Positions 17,856-28,161 of a stretch of DNA of 64,000 nucleotides are shown piece by piece; within the stretch, counting starts at the first letter, position 1; every line of letters begins with the position of its first letter. The translations under genes and the position numbers were made by a program. The stretch comes from Candidatus Nanopelagicales bacterium. Its GTDB lineage: Bacteria; Actinomycetota; Actinomycetes; S36-B12; GCA-2699445. The notes under the pieces were generated by a model, which saw nothing but the letters and a program-made list of their open reading frames with translations, was not told where the DNA came from and did no database searches. The DNA is taken from assembly GCA_037045355.1 (NCBI GenBank), contig JBAOHO010000009.1, forward strand, positions 161,787-225,786, written 5' to 3'.

Positions 17856-19033
17856 GTTCCGTCGACCTTCCCGGAATCACCGCGCCCGGCAGGCGTGCCG
17901 CAGTGGTCCGCCCACCCCGGCACTGGGCGGACCTCGATCCCGACGAACGGCGCACCGCGGTGGTGGCGGCGGGGCTGCCGCAGTTCCGGGCCGATCAGAT
18001 CTCTCGGCACTATTTCGGTCGCGACAGCGCCACTCCGCAGGCATGGACCGACCTCTCGTCAGATGTGGCCGAGCGGGTGGCGCAGGAGTGGTTCCCGGAG
18101 TTGCTCACGGAGGTCCGGACTCTGGCCTGCGACCACGGCGACACCGTGAAGGCGGTCTGGCGGCTCACCGGCGGCGCACTGGTGGAGAGCGTCGTCATGG
18201 CCTACCCACAACGCATCACGGCCTGCGTGTCCTCGCAGGCGGGCTGTGGGATCGGCTGCCCGTTCTGCGCCACCGGGCAGCAGGGTCTGACGCGAAATCT
18301 GTCAGCTGCCGAGATCGTCGAGCAAGTACGCAGTGCGCGGGTTCTGGCTGCCTCCGGAAGGTTCGGCGGTTCGCCGGGCGCGCGTGGGTCGCGTGGACCG
18401 GGCGGGCCGGGTGGGCAGGGTGGGTCGCGTGACCGACTGACGAACGTAGTGTTCATGGGGATGGGAGAGCCGCTGGCGAACTACCGTGCGCTCCTCACGG
18501 CACTGCACAGCATCATCGATCCGACGCCAGCCGGTTTCGGGATGTCGGCACGCAACGTCACCGTCTCGACGGTGGGACTAGTGCCCCGCATGCACCAACT
18601 TGCGCAGGAAGGTCTGCCAGTCACCCTCGCGTTGTCTCTGCACGCCCCCGACGACGAACTGCGGGATCAGCTCGTCCCCATCAACCACCGGTGGCCGGTC
18701 GCCGAGGTCATGGCGGCTGCCGACGCGTACGCCTCCGCCACAGGTCGCCGCTACAGCGTCGAATACGCCCTCATCCGAGACGTGAATGATCAGCCCGAGC
18801 GGGCAACCGCCCTCGGCGAAGTTCTGGCGGGTCGCCTCACACACCTCAATGTGATCCCGCTGAACCCGACCCCCGGGTCGCCGTGGACGGCTGCTGATCC
18901 CCACGTCGAACAGCAGTTCGTGTCGATCGTCCGATCGGCGGGTGTCGCAGTGACGGTCCGCGACACTCGTGGACGGGAGATCGACGGCGCCTGCGGTCAA
19001 TTGGCGGCGGCTACGGCGGGCGGCAGCTCATGA
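17852..19033 (+). CDS. rlmN: Dual-specificity RNA methyltransferase RlmN with Gly-rich insertion
   Basis: A 393-residue radical-SAM methyltransferase. ATG 17852 overlapping the cdsA stop is preferred over a much longer opening inside cdsA. The cluster motif [16 protein letters not shown] has Cys132, Cys136 and Cys139. [14 protein letters not shown], a GLVPRM segment and the C-terminal [14 protein letters not shown] (with the second catalytic Cys) are present. It methylates A2503 of 23S rRNA and A37 of some tRNAs. Unusually, residues about 167-194 form a Gly/Ser/Arg/Pro-rich insertion just before NVVFMGMGE, encoded by very G-rich DNA. The insertion lies in a loop position and leaves the core motifs intact. 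Confidence 0.93.
   Translation: MSSVDLPGITAPGRRAAVVRPPRHWADLDPDERRTAVVAAGLPQFRADQISRHYFGRDSATPQAWTDLSSDVAERVAQEWFPELLTEVRTLACDHGDTVKAVWRLTGGALVESVVMAYPQRITACVSSQAGCGIGCPFCATGQQGLTRNLSAAEIVEQVRSARVLAASGRFGGSPGARGSRGPGGPGGQGGSRDRLTNVVFMGMGEPLANYRALLTALHSIIDPTPAGFGMSARNVTVSTVGLVPRMHQLAQEGLPVTLALSLHAPDDELRDQLVPINHRWPVAEVMAAADAYASATGRRYSVEYALIRDVNDQPERATALGEVLAGRLTHLNVIPLNPTPGSPWTAADPHVEQQFVSIVRSAGVAVTVRDTRGREIDGACGQLAAATAGGSS
18400..18424 (+). other. Potential G-quadruplex motif in rlmN
   Basis: Six GGG tracts (18400-18402, 18404-18406, 18409-18411, 18413-18415, 18418-18420, 18422-18424) are separated by loops of 1-2 nt on the coding strand. This fits the standard four-tract quadruplex pattern with short, stabilising loops, and it would also be present in the mRNA. 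It encodes part of the Gly-rich insertion of RlmN. Folding is an inference from pattern only. Confidence 0.6.
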
Positions 19034-20262
19034 CCCCCCGCGACGTCGTCATCCTCGGCTCGACCGGGTCCATCGGCACTCAGGCGCTCGACGTCATTGC
19101 GCGCAACCCGGGTCTGTTCCGGGTCGTGGGACTCGCGGCCGGTGGTTCCGACCCCGATCTCCTGGCACGCCAGATCATCGCGACGGGTGCTCGCTGGGTC
19201 GCTGTCGCCCGTCCGGGTAGTGCTGCGATCGTCCGCGAGAGAGTCCGTGAACTACTCCGCGAGGCAACCCGGGAGAGAGCCCGCGAGCGAGCCGAGGGGG
19301 ATGCCGGCGACGTCGTGGAGTCTCCCGTGGACGGCATCGCGGAGGGACCTCAGGCCGCGGCGGAACTGGCCGCCCTGGACTGCGATGTCGTGCTCAACGG
19401 CATGGCGGGGGCAGTGGGTCTGGAGCCGACCCTCGCGGCGTTGCGGGCGGGGAACCGAGTCGCCCTGGCCAACAAGGAGTCCCTCATCATCGGTGGGCCC
19501 GTCGTCACCCGACTGGCCCAGCCCGACCAGATAGTGCCGGTGGACTCCGAACACTCCGCACTCGCCCAATCGCTGCGGGGGGGCTCCAAGGCGGAGGTCC
19601 GGCGGCTCATCCTCACCGCCAGCGGCGGACCTTTCCGGGGGCGAAACCGGGCAGATCTCGCCGATGTGACGCCTGAACAGGCTCTGGCCCATCCCACCTG
19701 GTCCATGGGACCACTGGTGACCATCAACTCGGCGACGCTGGTGAACAAGGGCCTGGAGTTGATCGAGGCGCACCTGCTGTTCGACATCGGATTCGATCGC
19801 CTCGACGTCGTGATCCACCCGCAGTCGATCGTCCACTCGATGGTCGAATTCACAGACGGCTCGACCATTGCCCAGGCCAGCCCGCCGGACATGCGACTGC
19901 CCATCTCCCTCGGACTGTCGTGGCCCGACCGGGTCCCCGATGCGGCGCCGTCGTGCGACTGGAGCACCGCTGCGACCTGGACCTTCGAGCCGGTCGATGT
20001 GGACACGTTCCCCGCGATCCGACTGGCCGCGCAGGTCGGGGCGGCCGGTGGCGTCCACCCGGCCATCTTCAACGCCGCTGACGAAGTTGCCGTGGCCGCG
20101 TTCCTCGCCGGCCGAGTGTCGTTTCCCGGGATTGTGGATACGGTGGAGAGCGTTATCACCGAATATGACGGGCGTTTCGACGGGAACTCGCTGGACGTAC
20201 AGGACGTCCTAGCGGCAGACCGGTGGGCGCGGACGCGGGCCACCGACCTGCTCAGCCGTTGA
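19030..20262 (+). CDS. dxr: 1-deoxy-D-xylulose 5-phosphate reductoisomerase
   Basis: A 410-residue DXR starting at ATG 19030, overlapping rlmN by 4 nt. The NADPH-binding start is [47 protein letters not shown] and [22 protein letters not shown] are the substrate and metal-site blocks. It makes 2-C-methyl-erythritol 4-phosphate, the committed step of the MEP isoprenoid pathway; ispG is two genes downstream. Residues about 75-105 are an Arg/Glu-rich stretch ([20 protein letters not shown]) longer than in typical DXR, in a surface region. Confidence 0.95.
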   Translation: MTPRDVVILGSTGSIGTQALDVIARNPGLFRVVGLAAGGSDPDLLARQIIATGARWVAVARPGSAAIVRERVRELLREATRERARERAEGDAGDVVESPVDGIAEGPQAAAELAALDCDVVLNGMAGAVGLEPTLAALRAGNRVALANKESLIIGGPVVTRLAQPDQIVPVDSEHSALAQSLRGGSKAEVRRLILTASGGPFRGRNRADLADVTPEQALAHPTWSMGPLVTINSATLVNKGLELIEAHLLFDIGFDRLDVVIHPQSIVHSMVEFTDGSTIAQASPPDMRLPISLGLSWPDRVPDAAPSCDWSTAATWTFEPVDVDTFPAIRLAAQVGAAGGVHPAIFNAADEVAVAAFLAGRVSFPGIVDTVESVITEYDGRFDGNSLDVQDVLAADRWARTRATDLLSR

Positions 20263-20311
20263 TGTGATGTGTCCGCCGCGGCTTGACCGCCGCGGGGGAG
20301 CGTGGCTCGTC

Positions 20312-20391
20312 GGTCGAGTGAGACCCTTCGGTCGAGTGAGACCCTTCGGTCGAGTGAGACCCTTCGGTCGAGTGAGACCCTTCGGTCGAAT
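20312..20391 (+). repeat. 18-nt tandem repeat in the rseP leader
   Basis: Four exact 18-nt units, GGTCGAGTGAGACCCTTC, run at 20312-20329, 20330-20347, 20348-20365 and 20366-20383. A fifth partial copy (20384-20391) merges into the ribosome binding site GGGAGGAG and the ATG at 20406. The array therefore occupies most of the 143-nt dxr-rseP gap and ends at the Shine-Dalgarno sequence. The 18-nt unit contains GGTC...GACC, so neighbouring units can pair with each other. Confidence 0.9.
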
Positions 20392-20405
20392 GGGAGGAGA
20401 GAGTC

Positions 20406-21718
20406 ATGGCGGATGTCCTCGCGAACATCGCGGGAATCGTCATCTTCATCTTCTTGATCTTCTTGTCCATCGGACTGCACGAGTTCGGTCACTTCGCCAC
20501 TGCCAAGCACTACGGCGCCAAGGTCACCGAGTTCATGATCGGTTTCGGTCCCGCCCTGTTCGCCCGCACCAAGGGTGAGACCCGTTACGGCGTGAAGGCC
20601 ATCCCGGTGGGGGGATACTGCCGGATCATCGGCATGTACCCACCGGGCGGGCCGATCGCGCCGAGCCGGGGGGCAGGTTCGGTCAGTTGATCGAAGAGGC
20701 CCGGCGGCAGTCGCTCTCCGAGGTCGAACCCGGCGACGAGAACCGCATGTTCTACCGGTTGCCGGTGCGGCAGCGGATCGTCGTGATGATGGCCGGCCCC
20801 TTCATGAATCTCCTCCTCGCCGTGATCCTGTTCGGAATCCTGCTCGTGGGTATCGGGTTGCCGCAGCCGACATCGAAGTTGGCCGCTGTGGTCCCGTGCG
20901 TTCCCACAGTGACCAACCCCGACGGCGCGCCGGCTGCTGACGGATCCTGTCAGGGCAGTTCGCCGACCTCTGCCACTCAGGCGGGACTGCTACCCGGTGA
21001 CGAGGTACGAGCGATCAATGGCCAACCCATCGCAGCGTGGGAGGACATCAGTGCGTCGCTCGCGGGCGTCACCGGTGCCACCGACATCGTGGTGGTGCGC
21101 GACGGTGTCGAACTGACGCGGACGGTCCCCCTGGAGTCAGCGCAGTTGCCGGTGTACGACGACCAGGGCAAGGTCACCGGCGAAACCGTGGAACGAACCT
21201 TCCTGGGAGTGCGACCCGAGGTCGACTACGTGGGGCTACCCGTGAGTGCGGTACCCGGGTACATGTGGGACATCACCAGCCAGTCGGTGGCGGCTCTGTT
21301 CACCATGCCGCAGCGCCTGTACGAGCTCAGTGTGACTCTGGCCACCAACGGGGAACGCAGTCCCGAGAGCCCCGTGAGCGTGGTCGGGGTGACGCGGCTC
21401 GGCGGCGAGATAGCGGCCATGGACGAACCCATCGACGCCAAGGTCGGTTCGTTCCTGGGTCTCGCGGCCTCGCTGAATCTGTTCTTGTTCTTGTTCAACT
21501 TGCTGCCCGTCCTGCCGCTCGACGGGGGACACGTGGCAGCAGCGCTGTACGAGGCGGCGCGCCGGAAATGGGCAGCGTGGCGCCACCGGCCCGATCCCGG
21601 TCCGGTGGACACGGCGCGGCTGTTGCCGGTGACGTACTCGGTGGCGATCCTGTTGATCACTGTCGGTGCCGTGGTCATCTGGGCGGACCTGGTCAAGCCG
21701 ATCACGCTTGGAGGCTGA
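20406..21718 (+). pseudogene. rseP: Site-2 protease RseP/RasP (M50), reading frame broken by -1 shift
   Basis: Two abutting frames make one M50 protease. The first (20406-20690) has the N-terminal membrane segment and zinc motif HEFGHFATAKHYG, then ends in unrelated residues. The second (coding from about 20674 to 21718) continues with IEEARRQSL, NRMFYRLPVRQRIVVMMAGPFMNLLLA, a PDZ domain, and the second zinc motif LPLDGGH. Adding one G to the six-G run at 20668-20673 joins them as PSRGGRFGQLIEEA, giving about 437 residues. The protease would cleave membrane anti-sigma factors and signal-peptide remnants. Either a homopolymer sequencing error, a real null mutation or slippage is possible; the rest of the frame is well conserved, which favours error or recent change. 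Confidence 0.9.
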
Positions 21719-21786
21719 TGCGCGTCGGGTTGGCGCATCCGATGCAGCCGCGGTGATACTGGGACGGACAGACCGGAGGACAATCC

Positions 21787-22938
21787 GTGACCATCCCGCT
21801 GGGTACGCCAACCGTCGCTACTCTCGCCCCACGCCGCAAGAGCCGCCAGATCCTGCTCCGGCATCCGAGTCACCCCGTCGCCGTCGGCGGTGACGCGCCG
21901 ATCTCGGTGCAGTCCATGACGACTACCGTCACTGCCGACGTCAACTCCACACTGCAGCAGATCGCCGAACTCACCGCCGCCGGTTGCCAGGTTGTCCGCG
22001 TCGCGGTCCCGAGCGCCGATGACGCGGAGGCGTTGCCCACCATTGCCAAGAAGTCGAACATCCCGGTCATCGCGGACATCCACTTCCAACCCCGATACGT
22101 CTACGCGGCCATCGATGCCGGGTGTGCGGGAGTTCGGGTCAATCCCGGCAACATCAAGAAGTTCGACGACCAGGTCGCCCAGATCGCCAAGGTGGCCGGC
22201 GATGCGGGCACCCCGATCCGGATTGGTGTCAATGCCGGCTCGCTGGACCCTCGTCTGCTGACCAAGTACGGCCGGGCCACCCCCGAGGCTCTTGTCGAGT
22301 CGGCCTTGTGGGAGTGCTCACTGTTCGAAGAACACGGCTTCCGTGACATCAAGATCTCGGTCAAACACCACGACCCGGTCGTCATGGTTCAGGCGTACCG
22401 GCTGTTGGCCGAACAGTGCGACTACCCCTTGCATCTCGGGGTCACCGAAGCGGGCCCTGCCCAGCAGGGAACCATCAAGTCCGCTGTCGCCTTCGGGGCC
22501 CTGCTCAGCCAAGGGATCGGTGACACCATCAGGGTCTCGCTGTCCGCGCCACCGGTCGAGGAAGTGAAGGTCGGCCGCGGCATCCTCGAATCGCTCAACC
22601 TGCGCGAGAGGGGCCTCGAGATCGTCTCGTGCCCTTCCTGTGGCCGGGCGCAAGTCGACGTGTACACGTTGGCCGAGCAGGTCACGGCCGGACTTCAGGG
22701 ACTCGAGGTCCCGCTGCGTGTTGCAGTCATGGGCTGCGTTGTCAATGGTCCCGGCGAGGCCCGGGAAGCCGACCTCGGTGTGGCCAGCGGTAACGGGAAA
22801 GGTCAGATCTTCGTCAAAGGCGAGGTCATCAAGACGGTGCCAGAGGCAATGATCGTCGAGACCCTCATCGAGGAGGCCATGCGACTTGCCGAGGGGATGG
22901 ACGCGACGGGCGCGCCGGAGGTCGGCGTCGCGCCGTGA
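21787..22938 (+). CDS. ispG: (E)-4-hydroxy-3-methylbut-2-enyl diphosphate synthase
   Basis: A 383-residue IspG (GcpE) starting at GTG 21787 behind GGAGGA at 21775-21780. The TIM-barrel part opens with [22 protein letters not shown]; the [4Fe-4S] ligands are Cys282 and Cys285 in [13 protein letters not shown] and Cys317 in [16 protein letters not shown]. It reduces ME-cPP to HMBPP, the penultimate MEP step. A possible promoter, TTGGCG (21730-21735) and GATACT (21755-21760) with 19-nt spacing, lies upstream, so it may be expressed independently of the broken rseP. Confidence 0.96.
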   Translation: MTIPLGTPTVATLAPRRKSRQILLRHPSHPVAVGGDAPISVQSMTTTVTADVNSTLQQIAELTAAGCQVVRVAVPSADDAEALPTIAKKSNIPVIADIHFQPRYVYAAIDAGCAGVRVNPGNIKKFDDQVAQIAKVAGDAGTPIRIGVNAGSLDPRLLTKYGRATPEALVESALWECSLFEEHGFRDIKISVKHHDPVVMVQAYRLLAEQCDYPLHLGVTEAGPAQQGTIKSAVAFGALLSQGIGDTIRVSLSAPPVEEVKVGRGILESLNLRERGLEIVSCPSCGRAQVDVYTLAEQVTAGLQGLEVPLRVAVMGCVVNGPGEAREADLGVASGNGKGQIFVKGEVIKTVPEAMIVETLIEEAMRLAEGMDATGAPEVGVAP

Positions 22939-23804
22939 CCAGTAGCGTCACCGTGGATCGGGCGGGTACGCCATCGGACTCGGTGCGCGTCCTGGGCCCC
23001 GCCGACGAGCTCGGCCTGCGCGACCTGATGCGCAGCGACCCGGTCCGGCACTGTTTCGCGGAATCGAGGCTGGAGTCCGGAGGGCTCCGTGTCGGGGCCC
23101 CAGGCGGCCCCTTCTGGGGCGTCGGTCCCCCCGGGCACCCGAGGTCCGCCCTGCTGGTGGGAGCCAACCTCGTCCCCATCGCCACCGACGACACGACACG
23201 CAGCGCCTTCGCCGCCCACGCGATCCGGCAGGGCCGCCGGTCATCGTCCATCGTCGGCGCTGCCGATGAGGTCCTGGCACTGTGGGAACGGTTGGCCCCT
23301 CACTGGGGGCCCGCCCGGGAAGTGCGCGACGATCAGTTGATGATGGTCGCCACCGCCACCCCCCGGGTCCCCGCGGATGACGAGGTCAGAGTCAGCGAGC
23401 CGACCGATCTGGACCTGCTATTCCCGGCGTGCGTCGCCATGTTCACCGAGGAGGTGGGGGTCTCGCCGATCGCCGGCGGCATGGAGTACGCCTACCGTCG
23501 TCGGGTCGCCGAACTGATCCGACAGGGTCGTTCCTACGCGCGCTTCGACGACGTCGGTCCGATGTTCAAAGCCGAAGTCGGAGCGTTGTCCCGGCGTGCC
23601 TGCCAGATCCAAGGAGTCTGGGTGCGTCCGGAACTGCGGCGCCACGGGCTGGCCGGCCGCGGTATGGCCGCCGTCGTGGAACTCGCGCGGCAGATCAGCC
23701 CCATGGTGTCGCTGTACGTGAACTCCTTCAACGTCGGTGCGGTTCGGGCCTATGAAGCGGCTGGATTCCGCACGGTGGAGAGGTTCGCGACGGTGCTGTT
23801 CTGA
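22935..23804 (+). CDS. DUF4081-GNAT family N-acetyltransferase
   Basis: A 289-residue protein starting at GTG 22935, overlapping ispG by 4 nt. The N-terminal half resembles DUF4081 ([14 protein letters not shown]). The C-terminal half is a GNAT fold with the acetyl-CoA loop [21 protein letters not shown] and the closing [16 protein letters not shown]. The substrate is unknown. This two-domain type regularly follows ispG in actinobacteria. Coupling to ispG suggests co-expression rather than a shared pathway. Confidence 0.88.
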   Translation: MTSSVTVDRAGTPSDSVRVLGPADELGLRDLMRSDPVRHCFAESRLESGGLRVGAPGGPFWGVGPPGHPRSALLVGANLVPIATDDTTRSAFAAHAIRQGRRSSSIVGAADEVLALWERLAPHWGPAREVRDDQLMMVATATPRVPADDEVRVSEPTDLDLLFPACVAMFTEEVGVSPIAGGMEYAYRRRVAELIRQGRSYARFDDVGPMFKAEVGALSRRACQIQGVWVRPELRRHGLAGRGMAAVVELARQISPMVSLYVNSFNVGAVRAYEAAGFRTVERFATVLF

Positions 23805-23893
23805 CCGATTCGATGGCATGGCATCCTGTCGTGGGACACGGAGGGGCTGTCGGGGAACTGACGAGGACCAGGCGAGGGGCGCGGGAAATCCTA

Positions 23894-24787
23894 ATGGGCG
23901 GAACTGGCGGCAGGCGCGGTACCCGGACGCGCGCGGGTCGAGCCTTGGGAAACGTCATAGCCGTGATCGTCACCCTGGCTGTCGCTGCCGCAGGCGCCTA
24001 CGGCATGGTCAACTTCGAGGAACTCAAAGGTCAGGTCTATTCCTTCGATGCGGCGGTGGACGAAGAGACCGCGCTGCGGCAGGCGGCCGACGATGCTGTG
24101 GGTTTCGCAGAGCAGTACGCGCGCCCACCCGAGTCCAACGGCGTCGGCAAGGGCTACCGGTTCAGCGCCCCCGCCCCCACCGGTATCGACGCGGACCCGG
24201 GTCACTGGTGCGGCGGCACCGTCATCGGCTATCGCATCGACTTCACCGGTGCGGTCCGGGCCGGATCAGACCGGGACAAGGAGATCGAGCGCTGGCGGTC
24301 AGCGTTCGCCCAGTGGACAGCCGCGAGCGGGGGCCGATACCAGTTCGAGTACCGCGGTGAGGCCGATTACCCGCTCGTCGACGCCCGGACCCAGACGTAC
24401 CCCATCGATCCGGAACTGGTTCCGGACGGGGAGATCGCCATCAGCTACGGGGTTCCTCCGGAGATCGACGAGCCCCAGTGGCAGGGTTATCGCCATCCCG
24501 GCCTGACCGAGACCTTGGGCTTCGCCGGATTGGGACCGATCGAATGGAGTTCCGGACCTGGTCAGAGCCGAGTGACCAAGGCAATGATCGTCATGGATGC
24601 CCTGGACTCGCAGGCCGATCCTCGCCGAGTGCCGACGCCGTACCCGCACGAGGCCGGCCATGCCCTGGGGCTGAGCCATGTCCCCGATCCCGGTCAGCTG
24701 ATGTACGACACCGCCGGAGCCACGACCGAGATGAACGACGGCGACCGGGCGGGCATCACTCGACTGGCCATGCTGCCCTGCAACTGA
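23894..24787 (+). CDS. Membrane-anchored matrixin-like zinc metalloprotease
   Basis: About 297 residues with the start at ATG 23894; an in-frame ATG at 23813 would add 27 polar residues and cannot be excluded. An Arg-rich N-terminus precedes one hydrophobic segment (about residues 20-40), so the body is extracytoplasmic. The metzincin zinc motif is PHEAGHALGLSH (His252, Glu253, His256, His262), and LMYD 9-12 residues later fits the Met-turn. A GHWCGG segment and a FAQWTAASGGR segment lie in the body, as in matrixins. The substrate is unknown. It sits between the GNAT gene and proS with no obvious partner. Confidence 0.8.
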   Translation: MGGTGGRRGTRTRAGRALGNVIAVIVTLAVAAAGAYGMVNFEELKGQVYSFDAAVDEETALRQAADDAVGFAEQYARPPESNGVGKGYRFSAPAPTGIDADPGHWCGGTVIGYRIDFTGAVRAGSDRDKEIERWRSAFAQWTAASGGRYQFEYRGEADYPLVDARTQTYPIDPELVPDGEIAISYGVPPEIDEPQWQGYRHPGLTETLGFAGLGPIEWSSGPGQSRVTKAMIVMDALDSQADPRRVPTPYPHEAGHALGLSHVPDPGQLMYDTAGATTEMNDGDRAGITRLAMLPCN

Positions 24788-24807
24788 GCCCGGTTGGACC
24801 GGGCCGG

Positions 24808-24813
24808 TATTCT
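24808..24813 (+). promoter_or_regulatory. Candidate -10 element for proS
   Basis: TATTCT lies in the 57-nt gap between the matrixin-like gene and proS, 31 nt before the GTG start and upstream of the GGAGG ribosome binding site at 24833-24837. No good -35 hexamer was found at the usual distance, so the call is weak. Confidence 0.3.
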
Positions 24814-24844
24814 GCCAACCACGCCCACGGACGGAGGTAGCTCA

Positions 24845-26602
24845 GTGCTGCGCATGTCGAAACTCCTGCTGCGCACGCTGCGAGAGGACCCCGCTGACGC
24901 CGAGGTTCCCAGCCACCGACTGCTCGTCCGAGCAGGCTGCGTGCGTCGCGTCGCCCCCGGAGTGTTCGCGTGGCTTCCCCTCGGCTATCTCATCTACCGC
25001 AATGTCGAACGCATCGTGCGCGAAGAGATGGACGCCGCCGGGTTCCAAGAGGTCCACTTCCCGGCCCTCCTGCCGCGCGAACCTTACGAGGAGACCGGTC
25101 GTTGGACCGAGTACGGCGACACCTTGTTCCGCCTTCACGACCGCAAAGGTGGTGACTACCTCTTGGGGCCGACGCACGAGGAGATGTTCACCCTGATGGT
25201 CAAGCAGGAGTTCTCCTCTTACAAGGACCTTCCCTTGTCCATCTATCAGATCCAGACCAAGTACCGCGACGAAGCCCGCCCGCGGGCCGGGATCCTGCGG
25301 GGGCGCGAGTTCGTCATGAAGGACTCGTACTCGTTCGATATCGACGACGACGGTCTGCAGGCCAGTTATGACGCCCACCGAGACGCCTATATCCGCACAT
25401 TCGAGCGGCTGGGTCTGGACTACGTCATCGTGAGCGCGATGTCGGGTGCCATGGGTGGCTCTGCGAGCGAGGAGTTTCTGGCTCCGTGCGATTCCGGCGA
25501 GGACTCGTTCGTGCGCTGCACGACCTGCGACTACGCCGCCAACACCGAGGCCGTGGCAACGGCGATCCCCGCTGCCATCACCTTCGCGGACGCGCCGGAA
25601 CCGCTGGTGGGGGACACCCCTGACACCGAGACCATCGCGTCATTGGTCGACTTGGCCAACGCCCGTCCAGACCTGCGTCATCCCGATCGTGCGTGGCTGG
25701 CCGGTGACACGCTGAAGAACGTCGTTCTGCAACTGACGTGGCCCGACGGTCGTTCCGAGCCCTTGGTCATCGGGTTGCCGGGCGACCGCGACGTCGACCT
25801 GAAGCGGCTCGAGGCTGTCGTCGCTCCGGCGGAAGTGCGTCCGTTCGAAGAGTCCGATTTCGCTGCCCATCCCACCCTCGTGCGCGGTTACATCGGACCC
25901 CAGGTTTTGGGGGGCGACAGTCCCAGTGGGATCCGGTATCTCGTTGACCCACGCGTCGTGACCGGGACCAGTTGGATCACGGGCGCCAACGAGTCGGGAC
26001 GCCACGTCTTCGGGCTGGTGGCCGGCCGCGACTTCACCCCCGACGGCACGATCGAAGCTGCCGAGGTCCTCGACGGAGATCCCTGTCCCCGTTGTGGCGG
26101 GTGCTTGAGCATCGCCCGCGGCATCGAGATCGGTCACATCTTCCAGCTGGGTCGGAAGTACGCGGAGGCGCTGGACCTGAAGGTCCTCGACGAATCCGGC
26201 CAACTCGTCACGGTCACCATGGGCAGTTACGGCATCGGTGTCTCGCGCGCCGTGGCGGCGATTGCCGAACAGACGTACGACGAGCGTGGTCTGTGCTGGC
26301 CCCGGGAGGTGGCACCGGCGGATGTGCACATCGTGGTCGCCGGCAAAGGCGACGAGACGATGGCGGCAGCCGAGGAACTCGCTCGCGAAGCCGAGATCGC
26401 CGGTGTGCGAGTGCTCCTCGACGATCGCACCGGCATCTCCGCCGGCGTGAAGTTCAACGACGCCGACCTGCTCGGGATCCCCACGATCATGATCGTCGGC
26501 AAGGCATTGGCCGAGGGTCGCGTCGAGTTGAAGGACCGGCGCTCCGGGGACCGCAGCACAGTGCCGGTGGGTGAGGCCGTCGCTCGCCTGGTACCGCGTT
26601 GA
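24845..26602 (+). CDS. proS: Prolyl-tRNA synthetase (bacterial type with editing domain)
   Basis: 585 residues with GTG 24845 chosen behind ACGGAGGT; it gives [20 protein letters not shown], the normal start. Class II motifs are present: motif 2 is [21 protein letters not shown] cut as [16 protein letters not shown], and motif 3 is [13 protein letters not shown]. Residues about 230-380 form the YbaK-like editing insertion, which hydrolyses Ala-tRNA(Pro). A C-terminal anticodon-binding domain follows ([13 protein letters not shown] onward). The stop at 26600-26602 directly abuts the stop of the convergent minus-strand gene. Confidence 0.96.
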   Translation: MLRMSKLLLRTLREDPADAEVPSHRLLVRAGCVRRVAPGVFAWLPLGYLIYRNVERIVREEMDAAGFQEVHFPALLPREPYEETGRWTEYGDTLFRLHDRKGGDYLLGPTHEEMFTLMVKQEFSSYKDLPLSIYQIQTKYRDEARPRAGILRGREFVMKDSYSFDIDDDGLQASYDAHRDAYIRTFERLGLDYVIVSAMSGAMGGSASEEFLAPCDSGEDSFVRCTTCDYAANTEAVATAIPAAITFADAPEPLVGDTPDTETIASLVDLANARPDLRHPDRAWLAGDTLKNVVLQLTWPDGRSEPLVIGLPGDRDVDLKRLEAVVAPAEVRPFEESDFAAHPTLVRGYIGPQVLGGDSPSGIRYLVDPRVVTGTSWITGANESGRHVFGLVAGRDFTPDGTIEAAEVLDGDPCPRCGGCLSIARGIEIGHIFQLGRKYAEALDLKVLDESGQLVTVTMGSYGIGVSRAVAAIAEQTYDERGLCWPREVAPADVHIVVAGKGDETMAAAEELAREAEIAGVRVLLDDRTGISAGVKFNDADLLGIPTIMIVGKALAEGRVELKDRRSGDRSTVPVGEAVARLVPR

Positions 26603-27112
26603 TCACCCCACGCTGGCGCCGTCGTCCGGGCTGACGCTGCCACTGGCGGCGCTGCCGGTGGGGTCCGGAGTCGCCGAAGCGACGAGTTCGACCTCGGCTT
26701 CACCGGGGAACGCCGTGGGCCGCGCGCCCCACCGGACCGATCGGGCCGAGCACGCGGCGGCAGAGGCCGCCGCCCGGCGCCGCTCCTTGCCCTCGAGTTG
26801 CCCGACAGCAGCGCAGTAGACGTCGACCAGGCGGGATTCGACAACGGCGGCGAGGCGCCGAGCCGACGCCGGCCCGGTCATGGGGAAGGGGATCTCGAAC
26901 GCCGCCGGGGAATCGGGTTCGACGGACTGTTCAGCCAGGGCGGCCCGGGCCCGATCGCGGTCGCGGGCATGGGTCACACCCAGGTCGATGGCCCGGGATC
27001 GCTCAGGGCCGTCGGGGAATTGTGCGGTAAGCACGCCGTACGCATAGACGGCGGCCTGTTCGCCCAACGCAATGCTCTTCCATGCTTCTGTGCGCGAGCC
27101 ATCGGTGCTCAT
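26603..27112 (-). CDS. DUF4439 ferritin-like protein
   Basis: A 169-residue protein with ATG at 27112. The N-terminal helix KSIALGEQAAVYAYGVLTA and later ARDRDRARAAL and ESRLVDVYCAAVGQ fit the DUF4439 ferritin-like four-helix pattern. The Ala/Ser/Pro-rich C-terminus looks disordered. Function is unknown; no complete di-iron ligand set was confirmed. It overlaps the preceding lipoprotein gene by 4 nt, so both are one operon. The pair next to rimP is recurrent in actinobacteria. Confidence 0.75.
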   Translation of the reverse strand: MSTDGSRTEAWKSIALGEQAAVYAYGVLTAQFPDGPERSRAIDLGVTHARDRDRARAALAEQSVEPDSPAAFEIPFPMTGPASARRLAAVVESRLVDVYCAAVGQLEGKERRRAAASAAACSARSVRWGARPTAFPGEAEVELVASATPDPTGSAASGSVSPDDGASVG

Positions 27113-27594
27113 GCGAGATCCCCCGACAGGTAGGCGACATGCCCCGACTCCGCCGCCCCGATTCGGGCCAGGAGTTGCGCCAACTCGGGTTCTGCGGCTG
27201 CCACCGAGGCATCGATACGCTGCCGGGTCGCGGCGGACTCCAATCGGCGCAGGCTACGCAGCGCATCACTTCGGGGAACCGATGCCCGCGAGGGGGTGGA
27301 ACTCGGCGTGGGCATGTCGAGGTCGTCGCCGATTGCCGCCACATGATCGCGGTGTTGATCGCGAAGGGGCCGCAGTTGGCCCGCCAGGGAGGGGTTGGCA
27401 GTGATGACCTCGTCGTACGCGGCGATGAGAGCCAGTTCGTCGACCAGCACCGACCCGCGAACCTCGTCGTCGGGATCGGGGTTGGACAGCACAGGGATCG
27501 AGGCCGACGAGCAACCCGCGACCAGCAACGCGGAACCACCAAGCGCGGACGCGAGGATGGCGCGCCGAGTCATCGGGTCAGAAGCTGGTGTCAT
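27109..27594 (-). CDS. Putative lipoprotein with ferritin-like helices
   Basis: A 161-residue protein; the start is ATG at 27594, with an in-frame alternative at 27573 (MTRRAILAS). The N-terminus RRAILASALGGSALLVAGCSS is a lipoprotein signal with a lipobox ending in Cys28 or so. The rest is helical (LALIAAYDEVITANPSLAGQL, and the heptad-like C-terminus ESAATRQRIDASVAA). The protein is likely anchored to the outer face of the membrane and may act with the overlapping DUF4439 gene. Function is unknown. It is divergent from rimP across a 95-nt gap. Confidence 0.72.
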   Translation of the reverse strand: MTPASDPMTRRAILASALGGSALLVAGCSSASIPVLSNPDPDDEVRGSVLVDELALIAAYDEVITANPSLAGQLRPLRDQHRDHVAAIGDDLDMPTPSSTPSRASVPRSDALRSLRRLESAATRQRIDASVAAAEPELAQLLARIGAAESGHVAYLSGDLA

Positions 27595-27689
27595 GGAGTG
27601 CTCCGGGCCGTTGGGTATGTCGCTACCCTAAGTCTGGTCAGTCACCAACTGAACAACGGCCACGCCCGCGTGTGGTGCAAGGAGCGCGA

Positions 27690-28157
27690 ATGGCGGACAA
27701 TCTGGGCGATCGAATCCGGGCGGTCGTTGCCGGGCCCCTGGCCTCGGCGGGGATCGATCTCGAGGATGTCGAGGTGCGTACCGCCGGCCGCCGCCGCCTC
27801 GTCCGCGTCAGCGTGGACACCGACGCCGGGATCTCCCTCGACGAAGTCGCAGCCGCGACCCGGACAGTGTCGTCGTTGCTCGACGAGTCGGACATCATGG
27901 GCGAACGGTCCTACGTCCTCGAGGTGGGGAGCCCCGGCGTTGCCCGCCCACTGACCCTGCCCCGCCACTGGCGCCGCAACATCGGACGACTGGTCCGGGT
28001 TGTCCCTGTCGATGACTCCGAACCGTTCGTTGCCCGAATCTCGGCTGCCGACGAAGTCGGCGCCACAGTCGTCGGGGGCGAGGGTGAGCGGCACATCGAC
28101 TACTCGTCGGTCGGGCGGGCGGTGGTCCAGGTGGAACTGAATCGATCGGAGGGATGA
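27690..28157 (+). CDS. rimP: Ribosome maturation factor RimP
   Basis: 155 residues; ATG 27690 is set by AAGGAG at 27679-27684, whereas the longer opening runs into the divergent leader. The N-terminal domain has [27 protein letters not shown] and [39 protein letters not shown] contains the hallmark EV(S/G)SPG(L/V)xRPL motif. It supports 30S assembly and stands before nusA as in nearly all bacteria. Confidence 0.94.
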   Translation: MADNLGDRIRAVVAGPLASAGIDLEDVEVRTAGRRRLVRVSVDTDAGISLDEVAAATRTVSSLLDESDIMGERSYVLEVGSPGVARPLTLPRHWRRNIGRLVRVVPVDDSEPFVARISAADEVGATVVGGEGERHIDYSSVGRAVVQVELNRSEG

Positions 28158-28161
28158 AGCG

